In this document: piece after piece, positions 35,402 through 44,147 of the stretch | Numbering within the stretch: the first letter of the stretch is position 1 | Layout of the letters: every line of letters begins with the position of its first letter | Assembly: GCA_945861895.1 (NCBI GenBank) | Contig: CAMAWF010000008.1 | Span: 1-64,000, forward strand | DNA from: Rhizobium sp. Q54 | GTDB taxonomy: Bacteria > Pseudomonadota > Alphaproteobacteria > Rhizobiales > Xanthobacteraceae | Direction of reading: 5' to 3' | Length of the DNA stretch: 64,000 bases | Notes under the pieces: generated by a model | The model's database searches: none | The model's input: only the letters and a program-made list of their open reading frames with translations | Told to the model about the DNA's origin: nothing | Program-made: the position numbers and the translations under genes

Positions 35402-35974
35402 ATGCAGGATGCACTTCCGGACGGCGGCATGGTCCGCAAATTGTGGATCGGTGAGGCCGACCTTTATCGCGAACATCTGCTGCGGCTCGACGCCGACAGC
35501 CGCCGCACCCGCTTCGGCGGCACGGTGTCGGACGCCACCATCGCCAGCCATACCGCCACGGCCGGTCTCGGCACCGTGATCCACGGCTTCTTCGTGAACG
35601 GAACGCTGCGCGGCGCCGCCGAGTTGCGGCGCATCGGCAAAGCCTTCGCGCCCGAGGCGGAAGCGGCTTTCAGCGTCGAACAGCCCTGGCAGAGCCGCGG
35701 CGTCGGTTCGGTGTTGCTGGAGCGCACATTGCTGGCCGCGCGCAACCGTGGCATCAAGTCGTTGCAGATGATCTGCATCGCCGACAATCGGCGCATGCAG
35801 CAGCTTGCGCGCAAATTCGACGCCGATTTGAGCTTCGATTTTGGCAGCGTGGTCGGCGAGGTCGATCCGCCGCGATCGACGCCGCTATCGCTGATGCGCG
35901 AATTTGTCGCCGACGGCCACGGCATCGCCACCGCCATCCTCGACGTGCAATCGCGCTTGTTCAAGCCGGTGTAA
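35402..35974 (+). CDS. GNAT-family N-acetyltransferase
   Basis: The 190-residue protein has a GNAT core with FSVEQPWQSRGVGSVLLERT, which contains the acetyl-CoA loop QSRGVG, and MICIADNRRMQQLARKFDAD. The substrate is unknown. It is upstream of the islet boundary and is bounded by a palindromic repeat 14 nt after its stop. A 14-nt perfect palindrome (35224-35237) lies in its upstream region. Confidence 0.85.
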   Translation: MQDALPDGGMVRKLWIGEADLYREHLLRLDADSRRTRFGGTVSDATIASHTATAGLGTVIHGFFVNGTLRGAAELRRIGKAFAPEAEAAFSVEQPWQSRGVGSVLLERTLLAARNRGIKSLQMICIADNRRMQQLARKFDADLSFDFGSVVGEVDPPRSTPLSLMREFVADGHGIATAILDVQSRLFKPV

Positions 35975-35987
35975 TCCAACTCTTATT

Positions 35988-36042
35988 GTCATTCCGGAGC
36001 GCGCTGAAAGCGCGAACCCGTTGGCTCGGCTTCCGGAATGAC
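35988..36042. repeat. GTCATTCCGG palindromic repeat, copy 1
   Basis: Ends GTCATTCCGG and CCGGAATGAC are perfect 10-nt inverted repeats; an inner hairpin GCGC/GCGC lies next to them. A larger relative lies at 54459-54557. Confidence 0.75.
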
Positions 36043-36050
36043 GAAGATGG

Positions 36051-36086
36051 CTACGCCGCCAGCGGATACGTCGCCTCGACCACATA
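36051..36086 (-). pseudogene. Displaced 3' end of thpR (left islet boundary)
   Basis: On the minus strand this reads YVVEATYPLAA and TAG, identical in protein sequence to the thpR C terminus at 39560-39595, with synonymous changes. Nothing upstream of the Tyr codon matches thpR, so it is a fragment. Confidence 0.8.
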
Positions 36087-36166
36087 CTGTCCTCACAAGC
36101 CTTTTACAGCTGTCGTAAGGCAGCGTGTGTATGTGTTTATCGTATTGTACACACTTGTTTCAATAT

Positions 36167-36895
36167 TCAGCGCAAATTGACGCGCTTTGCGCGCAGTTCC
36201 ATCTGCTCCGGCGGTTCCGAATTTTGCAGAATTTTCATAGCGCCTAAATTGACGCGGGCATTGTGCGCACGCATGGCTTCATAGGCGCGTTCTGCGGCAC
36301 CATCGAGGATTGCGTTGACAATTGCAGCGTGCTCGTCGGTCGATCGCGCCATCACAGCGCTTGCATTGCTCCTTGGTTCGGGTCTGCGGAACGGTGACAA
36401 ACGGAATCGCAAGTCGCGCGCTGTGCTGTCCAGGGTGGTATTGTGCGCGCCGGCACAAATGAAGTCGTGGAATTCCTTGTTGATCTCGAAATATCTGGAA
36501 AGGCTGCGCTCCTCTATGATCGCTAAAGCCTGCTCATGAAGATCGCGCAACCGGCCTTTCTCCAGGGCACTCATGCGATGCGCGGAAAGTCGCGCGCATA
36601 GACCCTCGATCTCACATTCCGCCTCCAGCATGTCGATCAGTTTGTCAGCTCCAATCCGGGTCACAACACCGCCACGCCGAGGAGTAAGGTCAATGAGATG
36701 GCGCGCTCCCAGTTCACGCAAGGCTTCGCGTACTGGAGTTCGTGAAACACCGAACTGAGTCGCAATGCTCTGTTCATCCAGACGATGACCCGGCGGCAGA
36801 TCGCCTACGATGATTTGGTTCGCGAGTCTCTCGTAGATCTGCGAGCCCAGCGTAGTGTCCTGATCGATCCGCATCCCCGAATTCTTACGTGCCAT
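36167..36895 (-). CDS. GntR-family regulator, FadR/FCD subfamily
   Basis: The 242-residue protein has an N-terminal winged helix (GSQIYERLANQIIVGDLPPG; QFGVSRTPVREALREL) and a C-terminal FCD helical domain with metal-ligand-type residues (EFHDFICAGAHN; DEHAAIVNAI). Such regulators usually repress a divergent catabolic gene and respond to a carboxylic acid. The start at 36895 is supported by AAAGGAACG. The divergent neighbour is the FAD monooxygenase, the likely target. Confidence 0.9.
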   Translation of the reverse strand: MARKNSGMRIDQDTTLGSQIYERLANQIIVGDLPPGHRLDEQSIATQFGVSRTPVREALRELGARHLIDLTPRRGGVVTRIGADKLIDMLEAECEIEGLCARLSAHRMSALEKGRLRDLHEQALAIIEERSLSRYFEINKEFHDFICAGAHNTTLDSTARDLRFRLSPFRRPEPRSNASAVMARSTDEHAAIVNAILDGAAERAYEAMRAHNARVNLGAMKILQNSEPPEQMELRAKRVNLR

Positions 36896-36985
36896 TTGTC
36901 GTTCCTTTTGGATTTGCAACTGAGGGAATCGCCATTGCAACAGCAATTACATATCCAATAAGTCTACATTATAGGCGGCTTGCTT

Positions 36986-37006
36986 TATTGTACACAATAT
37001 GTGCAA
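36986..37006. promoter_or_regulatory. Candidate GntR operator
   Basis: An imperfect dyad from TTGTACACA to TATGTGCAA (36988-37006) lies in the gap between the divergent gntR and monooxygenase genes. The 11-mer TATTGTACACA (36986-36996) recurs at 36143-36153 on the other side of gntR. Confidence 0.5.
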
Positions 37007-37051
37007 TATTGTATGCAGATAGGGAAACTCAAGTTGCACAGAGACCATTAG

Positions 37052-38215
37052 ATGCGAACAGCAGTCGTTTGCGGTGGTGGGGTTGCCGGATTGAGCGCCG
37101 CCATTGGGCTAGCCCGAACGGGCTGGCAGGTGGACGTGTACGAGCGCGGTTCCGCCATTCGCGAGATTGGAGCCGGTATCTTCATCAAGGGAAACGGTCT
37201 CCGGGTACTTGAGAATTTTGGTGTTTTGGAAAAGATTCGTCGAGACTGCGTTGTCTTGCGAGAAGCGCGAATACTCGACAAAGACGGACGCTTGTTGCAG
37301 CAACGTATCCTCAAGGAAGTTAACACCGTTTGGAACGTCAAACGCGAACTTCTAATTCGTGCTCTCTTCGATCGCGCAGTCCAACTTGGCGTTCGGATTC
37401 ATGTCGATTGTCCCGTCGATACGATGTCCGAGGACGGGACCGCGGTGATTCGCGGCGAGCGAATTCGCGCGGACGTGGTCATTGCCGCTGATGGCGTGAA
37501 CTCTGTCGCGCGACGCGATCTGGGTTTGAATCGCAAAGTCAGCCTCCCTCTCAGCGGTGCGATTAGGCTTTTGGTGCCCCGCACTGCATTCGAGGCTGGC
37601 GATATGACCCGTGAATTCTGGTCTGGCCGCCTGCGTATCGGAGTGGCGCCCTGCACGCCGACGGAGGTCTACAGCTATCTCGCGGCGCCCTTGAACGACA
37701 CGCGGGCTGCGCGCGCGCCGATCGACGCGAAATACTGGGCAGCAAGCTTTCCTGCGCTTGCAGCGGAAGGATTCTTCGACCGGGCCGCCATCGCGGGTGG
37801 CGTGCACCACCCCTATCCGTTCGTCGGAATCGAAGCATGGTCCAAGGGACGAGTTGCGTTGGTCGGGGACGCCGTTCATGCGCTACCGCCGACGCTCGGT
37901 CAGGGTGCTGGCCTTTCGTTGATGAACACCTTGCTCCTGGGCGAATACCTGGCCAGTGCGCCGGACGTCGCTAAAGCATTGGTCCGGTGGGAAAAGGATT
38001 GGCGCTGGGTCTCTGACCGGACTCAATTTTGCGCGCGCCGCTACGACTGGATCACGTCCGAATGGCCGCCCAGCGTTTATGGGTTGCGCGATGTAGTGAT
38101 TTGGAGCGTCGGCAAGTCGCGCCGTCTCAACGATTACATGCGCATCGCCGATCGGGTCGATGCCCCTCGCCGACAGCTGCTGCCTTCCGCCGAGTTCAGG
38201 TCGGCGGCGCTTTGA
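37052..38215 (+). CDS. FAD-dependent aromatic-ring monooxygenase
   Basis: The 387-residue flavoprotein has an FAD Rossmann motif at the N terminus (CGGGVAGLSAAIGLARTGW), the DG motif VVIAADGVNSVARR and the GD motif VALVGDAVHALPPTLGQGAG. This is the group A hydroxylase family that includes salicylate 1-monooxygenase and 6-hydroxynicotinate 3-monooxygenase. The substrate is not readable; an aromatic carboxylate is likely, given the regulator type and the carboxylate-binding protein downstream. It belongs to the islet. Confidence 0.88.
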   Translation: MRTAVVCGGGVAGLSAAIGLARTGWQVDVYERGSAIREIGAGIFIKGNGLRVLENFGVLEKIRRDCVVLREARILDKDGRLLQQRILKEVNTVWNVKRELLIRALFDRAVQLGVRIHVDCPVDTMSEDGTAVIRGERIRADVVIAADGVNSVARRDLGLNRKVSLPLSGAIRLLVPRTAFEAGDMTREFWSGRLRIGVAPCTPTEVYSYLAAPLNDTRAARAPIDAKYWAASFPALAAEGFFDRAAIAGGVHHPYPFVGIEAWSKGRVALVGDAVHALPPTLGQGAGLSLMNTLLLGEYLASAPDVAKALVRWEKDWRWVSDRTQFCARRYDWITSEWPPSVYGLRDVVIWSVGKSRRLNDYMRIADRVDAPRRQLLPSAEFRSAAL

Positions 38216-38246
38216 GTTGAAATTCCATGCTTGCCCGAGGTTCGCG

Positions 38247-38363
38247 ATGATTGAGAACGACGTCATCAATTCAGAAAAGCGGCAGCTTGACCCCGCCGCG
38301 CTGGATCATCAATCGGTCTACGCTCGGAAATTTCATCACTCAGCAAGCAGTTCCTCTTGGTGA
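38247..38363 (+). CDS. Very small frame within the islet, doubtful
   Basis: A 38-residue frame (MIENDVINSEKRQLDPAALD...) with GAGG upstream of the ATG fills part of the 258-nt gap between the monooxygenase and the binding protein. I cannot relate it to a family. It could be a small gene, the truncated start of a lost gene, or chance. Confidence 0.2.
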   Translation: MIENDVINSEKRQLDPAALDHQSVYARKFHHSASSSSW

Positions 38364-38473
38364 GATGCAGTGAACAAGAGTTCGCGCATCGTGCCCGACG
38401 TTCGACGACGACAAAGGTCCATTGCGTCCACAAGCAGCGTGTTCTTTCGATCGTGATACACAAGGAGAGTGAC

Positions 38474-39463
38474 GTGACCCATCTCGCGACGCTTACGCTA
38501 ACTCTGCTTTTCGCACTTGCATTTCCGGTCGTGGCACGAGCTGCCGAGCCGGTTTCGGCTTACCCATCAAAGCTGGTGCGGCTCATCGTGCCCTATCCAG
38601 CGGGTGGTTCGAGCGACATTGTCGCGCGCATGATGGCTATTAAGTTGGCGGATCGCTGGAAGCAGAGTGTCATAGTAGAGAACAAGGTAGGCGCATCCGG
38701 CATTATCGCAACGGACTTCGTGGCAAATTCACCCCCCGATGGATATTCAATTCTGGTCGGATCGAATTCTGCTACGACCATTGCGTCGCACCTGAGCACC
38801 AAATCATCGACGTTCAAGGGATTAAGCGACCTCGTCTCTCTGACCAACGTTTTGAGCGTTCCAGCCGTGCTTGTTGTGAATCCGAGGGTTCCCGCCAACA
38901 CGATTGCAGAGTTGATCGCACTCCTCAAACAAAGCCCGGGAAAATACAATTATGGCAGCTCTGGTGCGCAGAGCGGCTACCACCTTTCGATGGAGCAATT
39001 TCAAATGATGACGGGCACCAAGATGGTGCACGTTCCCTACGCCGGTATTGCCCCAGCCGAGCTTGCGCTCATCTCGGGCGATGTGGAGGTTCTGCTCGAT
39101 TCGGGACTCACGTCGCTTCAGCACATTCGTTCTGGCCGGATGCGAATTCTTGGCATTGCCAGTCTGGAGACATGGCCCCTGGCTCCGGAATTCCCGTTGA
39201 TGTCAGCGACGCTGCCCGGATTTCAGTCGTTGTCGTTCATCGGACTTTTTGCAGCACGCGACACGCCCACCGAACTAGCGGCGAAAATCACCAGCGAATT
39301 TCGAGCAATTCTCAACGAGTCAGAACTGCATCAGAAACTTATTAATCTTGGAGCCATTCCCTCAAGCATTGGTATGTCATCCGAGGATTTTAAGAAATTT
39401 CTCGAGATCGACGCCAAGACCTGGGGCGATGTGATTCAAGCAAGCGGCGGAAAAAAGAATTGA
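38474..39463 (+). CDS. Bug/TctC-family periplasmic substrate-binding protein
   Basis: The 329-residue protein starts at a GTG with AAGGAGAG five nt upstream and has a Sec signal peptide (LTLTLLFALAFPVVARAAEP). The mature part shows the family's VRLIVPYPAGGSSDIVARMM, VENKVGASGIIATDFVA, GYSILVGSNS and VPYAG. Bug proteins bind carboxylates and serve TctAB-type transporters; no tctA or tctB is nearby, so it is an orphan, which is frequent in this family. It probably captures the monooxygenase substrate or a related acid. Confidence 0.9.
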   Translation: MTHLATLTLTLLFALAFPVVARAAEPVSAYPSKLVRLIVPYPAGGSSDIVARMMAIKLADRWKQSVIVENKVGASGIIATDFVANSPPDGYSILVGSNSATTIASHLSTKSSTFKGLSDLVSLTNVLSVPAVLVVNPRVPANTIAELIALLKQSPGKYNYGSSGAQSGYHLSMEQFQMMTGTKMVHVPYAGIAPAELALISGDVEVLLDSGLTSLQHIRSGRMRILGIASLETWPLAPEFPLMSATLPGFQSLSFIGLFAARDTPTELAAKITSEFRAILNESELHQKLINLGAIPSSIGMSSEDFKKFLEIDAKTWGDVIQASGGKKN

Positions 39464-39559
39464 CATTCGTTGGCGCCAACTGTGTTTGGATCGCGCGTTC
39501 GATTGGAATGGTGGGAGCGGCAGACTCGATGATGTGTTTGCCTGCCGCTGAGAGTATGA

Positions 39560-40096
39560 TTAAGCCGCCAGCGGATAGGTCGCTTCGACCACATAGGGGC
39601 CGCCGCCGGTGGAAGCGCGCGCGGAAAATAACACGAAATGCGAGACCGGAATCGGCAGCGAGCGGAAATGCGCGCGCGCAGAGAGATAGTCGGCCACATC
39701 GCGGCTGGATGAATCGCGCAGCCGCGCGAGCGTAACGTGCGGGGTGTATTTGCGCCCTTCCGGCTCAAGCCCGATGCGCCGCAGCAGCCGCTCCTGCTCC
39801 GCTTGCGTTTCGATCAGCGAGGGCGCCGGCGCGGCGGTGGCCACCACCGCACGCGGCTTGCGGCCGCCGAACGACGTGAGCCCTTCGAGGCGCAATTCAA
39901 ACGCCTTGCGTTTCACCTGGCCGAGGATGAACGCCGCTTCGCGCGCGACCACATCGTCCACGTCGCCGATGAAGCGCAGCGTCAAATGATAATAATCGGG
40001 ATCGATCCAGCGCGCGCCCGGCAGTCCGCCGCGCAACATGGAAAGTGATTGCGCGATCTCGGACGGGATTTCCAGCGCGGTGAACAGGCGCGGCAT
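39560..40096 (-). CDS. thpR: RNA 2',3'-cyclic phosphodiesterase
   Basis: This 178-residue 2H phosphoesterase has both His-x-Thr motifs: HLTLRFIGDV and HVTLARLRD. It opens 2',3'-cyclic phosphates on RNA ends; the physiological substrate in bacteria is uncertain. The C terminus YVVEATYPLAA is duplicated 3.5 kb away at 36051-36086, marking the islet junction, so the present 3' end may have been supplied by the incoming DNA. The start is 8 nt downstream of tesA. Confidence 0.92.
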   Translation of the reverse strand: MPRLFTALEIPSEIAQSLSMLRGGLPGARWIDPDYYHLTLRFIGDVDDVVAREAAFILGQVKRKAFELRLEGLTSFGGRKPRAVVATAAPAPSLIETQAEQERLLRRIGLEPEGRKYTPHVTLARLRDSSSRDVADYLSARAHFRSLPIPVSHFVLFSARASTGGGPYVVEATYPLAA

Positions 40097-40103
40097 GGAC
40101 GTC

Positions 40104-40793
40104 TCACGAGGCGCGCGCCGCGCGCACGCGGGCGATGAGTTCTTCGACCTTCGGCATGATGTTTTTCACGATCGCGTCGATGCCGGCGGCGGTAGGGTGC
40201 AGGCCGTCGGGCAAATTCAGCTTGGGATCGGCCGCAACCCCTTCGAGAAAGAATGGATAGAGGATCAGAGCATAGCTTGAGGCCAGCGACGGAAAAATGA
40301 CATCGAACGCCTGCACGTAGTCCGTCCCCATGTTGCGTGGCGCCCGCATGCCCGCAAGCAGAACGGCGATGCGGCGGTGCTTGAGCCGCTGCACGATCGC
40401 CTCCAGCGCCGCACGCGTCAGTTTCGGATCGACCCCTCGCAGGGCGTCATTGGCGCCGAGCTCGAGGATGACCGCCTCGGTGCCCTCCGGCACCGACCAG
40501 TCCAGCCGGCCAAGCCCGCCGGAGGCGGTGTCGCCGGAGACGCCGGCATTTGCCACTTCCGCCGCGATGCCCTTGGCCTGCAAGGCTTGGCCGAGCCTGG
40601 CGGGAAATGCCGCATCGGCGGGCAGGCCATAGCCGGCCGACAGCGAATCGCCCAACACCACGATGCGTACCGGCCGGTCGGCGGCTACAACGGCCGTCGT
40701 GCAAACAATCGTGAGCAGGGCAGCGACCGCGAGACGCTGGACCCGGGCGGCCTTTCTCCCATATGAGCGGGACTGTAATTGGAATGACCACAT
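40104..40793 (-). CDS. tesA: Arylesterase / SGNH hydrolase (TesA-like)
   Basis: Periplasmic multifunctional esterase of the SGNH type, 229 residues. A signal peptide (LAVAALLTIVCTTAVVAA) precedes block I IVVLGDSLSAGYGL with the catalytic Ser, block II NAGVSGDTASGGL, block III ILELGANDALRG and block V DGLHPTAAG. Next to it is the divergent ABC transporter, the same partnership as tesA-ybbAP in other proteobacteria. Its ATG overlaps the transporter's ATG head to head (40791-40794). Confidence 0.92.
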   Translation of the reverse strand: MWSFQLQSRSYGRKAARVQRLAVAALLTIVCTTAVVAADRPVRIVVLGDSLSAGYGLPADAAFPARLGQALQAKGIAAEVANAGVSGDTASGGLGRLDWSVPEGTEAVILELGANDALRGVDPKLTRAALEAIVQRLKHRRIAVLLAGMRAPRNMGTDYVQAFDVIFPSLASSYALILYPFFLEGVAADPKLNLPDGLHPTAAGIDAIVKNIMPKVEELIARVRAARAS

Positions 40794-41493
40794 GACGGAT
40801 CTCTCGCGGGCGAGCCCGGCGATTGCACTGGCCGGGGTGAACCTCTCGCTCGGGCATGGCGCAGCCCGTGTTCATATCCTCAAAGATATCGACCTGAATA
40901 TAGGCCGCGGCGAGGCGATTGGCCTGATCGGGCCTTCCGGCTCGGGCAAATCGACGCTGCTGATGGTGATGGCGGGACTTGAACGGCCGGATACCGGGAA
41001 CGTCACGGTTGCCGGCGAGGACCTGGTCCGGCTCGACGAGGACGCGCTGGCGCGCTTCCGCGGCCGCAATGTCGGCATCGTGTTCCAGTCGTTCCATCTC
41101 ATCCCCACCATGACCGCACTGGAAAACGTGGCGGTGCCGCTGGAGCTGGCCGGCATCGCCGACAGCCACGAGCGCGCGCGGCATGAACTCGGCGCAGTCG
41201 GGCTCGCCGACCGGCTCGACCACTACCCGGCGGAACTTTCCGGCGGCGAGCAGCAACGCGTTGCTGTCGCGCGCGCGCTGGCGCCCAATCCGGCAATCCT
41301 GGTCGCCGACGAGCCGACCGGCAATCTGGACGAGACGACCGGCAAGCAGATCATCGATCTTCTGTTCACGGGCCACGTGGAGCGCAAGACCACGCTGGTG
41401 CTCGTCACCCACGACAATGCGTTGGCCGCGCGCTGCGAACGGGTCGTGCGGCTGCGCTCCGGCCGCACCGAGAGCGTCAGCGTGCCGGCATGA
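40792..41493 (+). CDS. ABC transporter ATP-binding protein (YbbA/LolD-like)
   Basis: The 233-residue ATPase has Walker A GLIGPSGSGKSTLLMVMAGL, Q-loop VFQSFHLIPT, signature LSGGEQQRVAVARAL and Walker B ILVADEPTGNLD followed by the H-loop VLVTHD. It is of the MacB/LolD class that powers FtsX-like permeases. The permease follows with a 4-nt overlap. The ATG is head to head with tesA. Confidence 0.93.
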   Translation: MTDLSRASPAIALAGVNLSLGHGAARVHILKDIDLNIGRGEAIGLIGPSGSGKSTLLMVMAGLERPDTGNVTVAGEDLVRLDEDALARFRGRNVGIVFQSFHLIPTMTALENVAVPLELAGIADSHERARHELGAVGLADRLDHYPAELSGGEQQRVAVARALAPNPAILVADEPTGNLDETTGKQIIDLLFTGHVERKTTLVLVTHDNALAARCERVVRLRSGRTESVSVPA

Positions 41494-44069
41494 GCGTCAC
41501 CCTCGGTCAAATGCCGGTTTCGGCACGTCCGGATAGATTTCTGGCGGCGCGTTTTGCGTTACGCGAAATGCGCGGCGGATTGCGCGGCTTCTATGTTTTC
41601 ATCGCCTGCATCGCGCTCGGCGTCATGGCCATCGCCGGCGTTGCTTCGGTCGCCGGCAGTCTCGCCAACGGCATGGCGCGCGAAGGGCGGGTGATTCTCG
41701 GCGGCGATCTTGCCTTCACGCTGATCCACCGCGAGGCGGACACGGCCGAACGGGATTTTCTGCGGCGGCGTGGCGACGTGTCGGTCGCCGCCACCATGCG
41801 CGCGATGGCGCGGGCCGGCGACGGCGGCGCGGCGCTGGTCGAGATCAAGGCGGTCGATGCCGCCTATCCGCTGCACGGAAGCGTTACGTTCGATCCCCCC
41901 ATGACGCTCGCAAGCGCATTCGCCGCGCGCGACGGCGCCTTCGGCGCTGTCGCCGATCCGGCCTTGCTGGTGCGGCTCGATCTCAAGCCCGGCGCGCGGC
42001 TGATGGTCGGCGCGGCGGCAATTGAGATTCGCGCGGTGCTGACGGCCGAGCCCGACAAGCTCGCCGGCGGCATCGGCTTCGGGCCGCGGCTGCTGACAAG
42101 CGAAGCCGCCTTGCGCGCCACCGGCTTGCTGCAACCCGGCAGTCTGGTGCGCTGGCATTACCGGTTGCGCCTGCCGGCGGGCGATGCGACCGACGCCGCC
42201 GCTAAAAAACTTGTCGCCGATACGCGCGCGCAATTGCCGGAAGCCGGCTGGGATATCCGCACCCGCAGCAACGCCTCGCCGCAGCTCGAGCGCAATGTCG
42301 ATCGCTTTACCCAGTTTCTCACCATAGTCGGGCTGACCGCGCTGCTGGTCGGCGGGGTCGGCGTCGGCAACGCGGTGAAAGGCCATCTCGACCGCAAGCG
42401 TGACGTGATCGCGACCCTAAAGGCGCTCGGCGCCACCGGCAAACGCGTGTTTGCGATCTATCTCACGCAAGTCATGGCGCTGGCTCTGCTCGGCGGCGCG
42501 ATCGGGCTCCTGCTCGGGGCGACGCTGCCGTTCCTTGTCGCCTGGGCCTTCGGCGCGATCATTCCGCTGCCGATCGAGCCGGCGCTGCATCCCGGCCAGC
42601 TCGCGCTGTCACTGGTCTACGGCTTGCTCACGGCCCTGGCCTTCGCGCTGTGGCCGCTCGGCCGCGCGCATGACGTGCCGGTCGCGGCGCTGTTTCGCGA
42701 CGCGGTGGCGCTGGAACGGCGCTGGCCGCGCCGGGTCTATATGCTGGCGACCGCGCTTGCCGTGCTCGTGCTTGCCGCGCTCGCCATCGTGCTTGCCTAC
42801 GACCGGCGCGTGGCGACGATCTATATCGCCACGGCGGCCGGCGTGTTCGTCACCCTGCGTCTGGTCGCAAGCCTGCTGATGCTCGCCGCCCGGCACGCGC
42901 CGCGCGCACGCTCGACCGTCTTGCGCATGGCCATCGCCAATATCCATCGTCCCGGCGCGCTGACGCCGACCATCGTGCTTTCGCTCGGCCTCGGACTCGC
43001 ATTGCTTGTTACCGTGATCGAGATCGACGGCAATCTGCGCCAGCAATTCGCCGCGGCGCTGCCGGAAAAAGCGCCGTCGTTCTATTTCGTCGACATCCCG
43101 TCGGCCGATGCCGAGCGTTTCGGCGCCTATGTGCGCGAACGCGTCCCCGAGGCCAGGCTGGAAGAAGTGCCGATGCTGCGCGGGCGCATCGTTTCCGCCA
43201 ACGGAATCAGGGCCGAAAACATCAAGCCCGCGCCGGAAGCCGCCTGGGTGCTGCAAAGCGACCGCGGCATCACCTACACCGGCGAAATTCCCAGCGGTTC
43301 GCGCGTGGTGGAAGGCGAGTGGTGGAAACCGGATCATGCCGGCGAGCCGCTGATCTCATTCGAGAAGAAGATCGCCGACGGCCTCGGTCTCAAGCTCGGC
43401 GATCCGGTCACCGTCAACGTGCTCGGCCGCAACATCACCGCGCGCATCGCCAATTTGCGGACCGTCGACTGGCAGAGCCTGGGAATCAATTTCGTGCTGG
43501 TCTATTCGCCCAACGCATTCCGCGGCGCGCCGCACACGCATATGGCGACGCTGACTTATCCCGGCGGCAGCACGCCGGTGCAGGAAAACGCGGTCATCAA
43601 ATCGGTCGCCGAGGCATTTCCGATGGTGACAACGGTGCGCGTGAAGGATGCGCTCGACGCCATCGGCAAGATCGTCGGCAATCTCGTGGTCGCGATCCGC
43701 GGCGCCAGCACGATCACGCTCATCGCCGCCGGATTGGTGCTTGGCGGCGCGCTCGCCGCCGGCCACCGCCACCGGGTCTACGACGCCGTGGTGCTCAAGA
43801 CGCTCGGCGCGACGCGGCGGCGGCTGTTGAGCGCCTACCTGCTGGAATATCTTATGCTCGGGGCCGCCACCGCCGTGTTCGGAGTGTTGAGCGGTTCGCT
43901 CGCAGCCTGGCTGATCGTCACCGAGCTGATGCACCTCGATTTTACCTGGCTGCCGGCCCCGGCGCTGGCGGCGACCTTGGGCGCGGTCATTGTCACCGTG
44001 GCGCTGGGTCTGGCCGGAACCTTCTCGGCGCTGGGCCAGAAGCCGGCGCCGGTACTGCGCAATCTCTAG
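41490..44069 (+). CDS. FtsX-like ABC permease (YbbP-like)
   Basis: The 859-residue membrane protein has an N-terminal helix (FYVFIACIALGVMAIAGVA), a periplasmic domain, FtsX-domain helices around residues 265-400 (FLTIVGLTALLVGGVGVGNA; VMALALLGGAIGLLLG), a central helix pair, a second large periplasmic domain, and a final FtsX unit (YLLEYLMLGAATAVFGVLSG). This duplicated layout matches YbbP. The exported substrate is unknown. Confidence 0.92.
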   Translation: MSVTLGQMPVSARPDRFLAARFALREMRGGLRGFYVFIACIALGVMAIAGVASVAGSLANGMAREGRVILGGDLAFTLIHREADTAERDFLRRRGDVSVAATMRAMARAGDGGAALVEIKAVDAAYPLHGSVTFDPPMTLASAFAARDGAFGAVADPALLVRLDLKPGARLMVGAAAIEIRAVLTAEPDKLAGGIGFGPRLLTSEAALRATGLLQPGSLVRWHYRLRLPAGDATDAAAKKLVADTRAQLPEAGWDIRTRSNASPQLERNVDRFTQFLTIVGLTALLVGGVGVGNAVKGHLDRKRDVIATLKALGATGKRVFAIYLTQVMALALLGGAIGLLLGATLPFLVAWAFGAIIPLPIEPALHPGQLALSLVYGLLTALAFALWPLGRAHDVPVAALFRDAVALERRWPRRVYMLATALAVLVLAALAIVLAYDRRVATIYIATAAGVFVTLRLVASLLMLAARHAPRARSTVLRMAIANIHRPGALTPTIVLSLGLGLALLVTVIEIDGNLRQQFAAALPEKAPSFYFVDIPSADAERFGAYVRERVPEARLEEVPMLRGRIVSANGIRAENIKPAPEAAWVLQSDRGITYTGEIPSGSRVVEGEWWKPDHAGEPLISFEKKIADGLGLKLGDPVTVNVLGRNITARIANLRTVDWQSLGINFVLVYSPNAFRGAPHTHMATLTYPGGSTPVQENAVIKSVAEAFPMVTTVRVKDALDAIGKIVGNLVVAIRGASTITLIAAGLVLGGALAAGHRHRVYDAVVLKTLGATRRRLLSAYLLEYLMLGAATAVFGVLSGSLAAWLIVTELMHLDFTWLPAPALAATLGAVIVTVALGLAGTFSALGQKPAPVLRNL

Positions 44070-44147
44070 CTTTGCGACATTCGGCCGCGTCGAATTTGCC
44101 AGCCTTAATGGAGGGTGTTTCTGCTATAAAACCGGGCTTGCCGGACA

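Larger units (their letters stand above)
36051..39595. mobile_element. 3.5-kb genomic islet at the thpR 3' end
   Basis: The islet is bounded by two directly oriented 36-nt copies of the last 12 codons of thpR (36051-36086 and 39560-39595), 32 of 36 positions identical. Both encode YVVEATYPLAA plus stop, and all four differences are synonymous. It holds gntR, an FAD monooxygenase, a small orphan frame and a Bug-type binding protein, all of visibly lower GC than the flanks. No integrase gene is present, so it may be a remnant of a larger element or an exchange with a related genome. The repeat match ends sharply at the Tyr codon. Confidence 0.75.

Noticed and set aside
37052-39463. Complete tripartite tricarboxylate transporter
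   Set aside because: Only the binding protein is present; no TctA or TctB membrane gene lies anywhere near.
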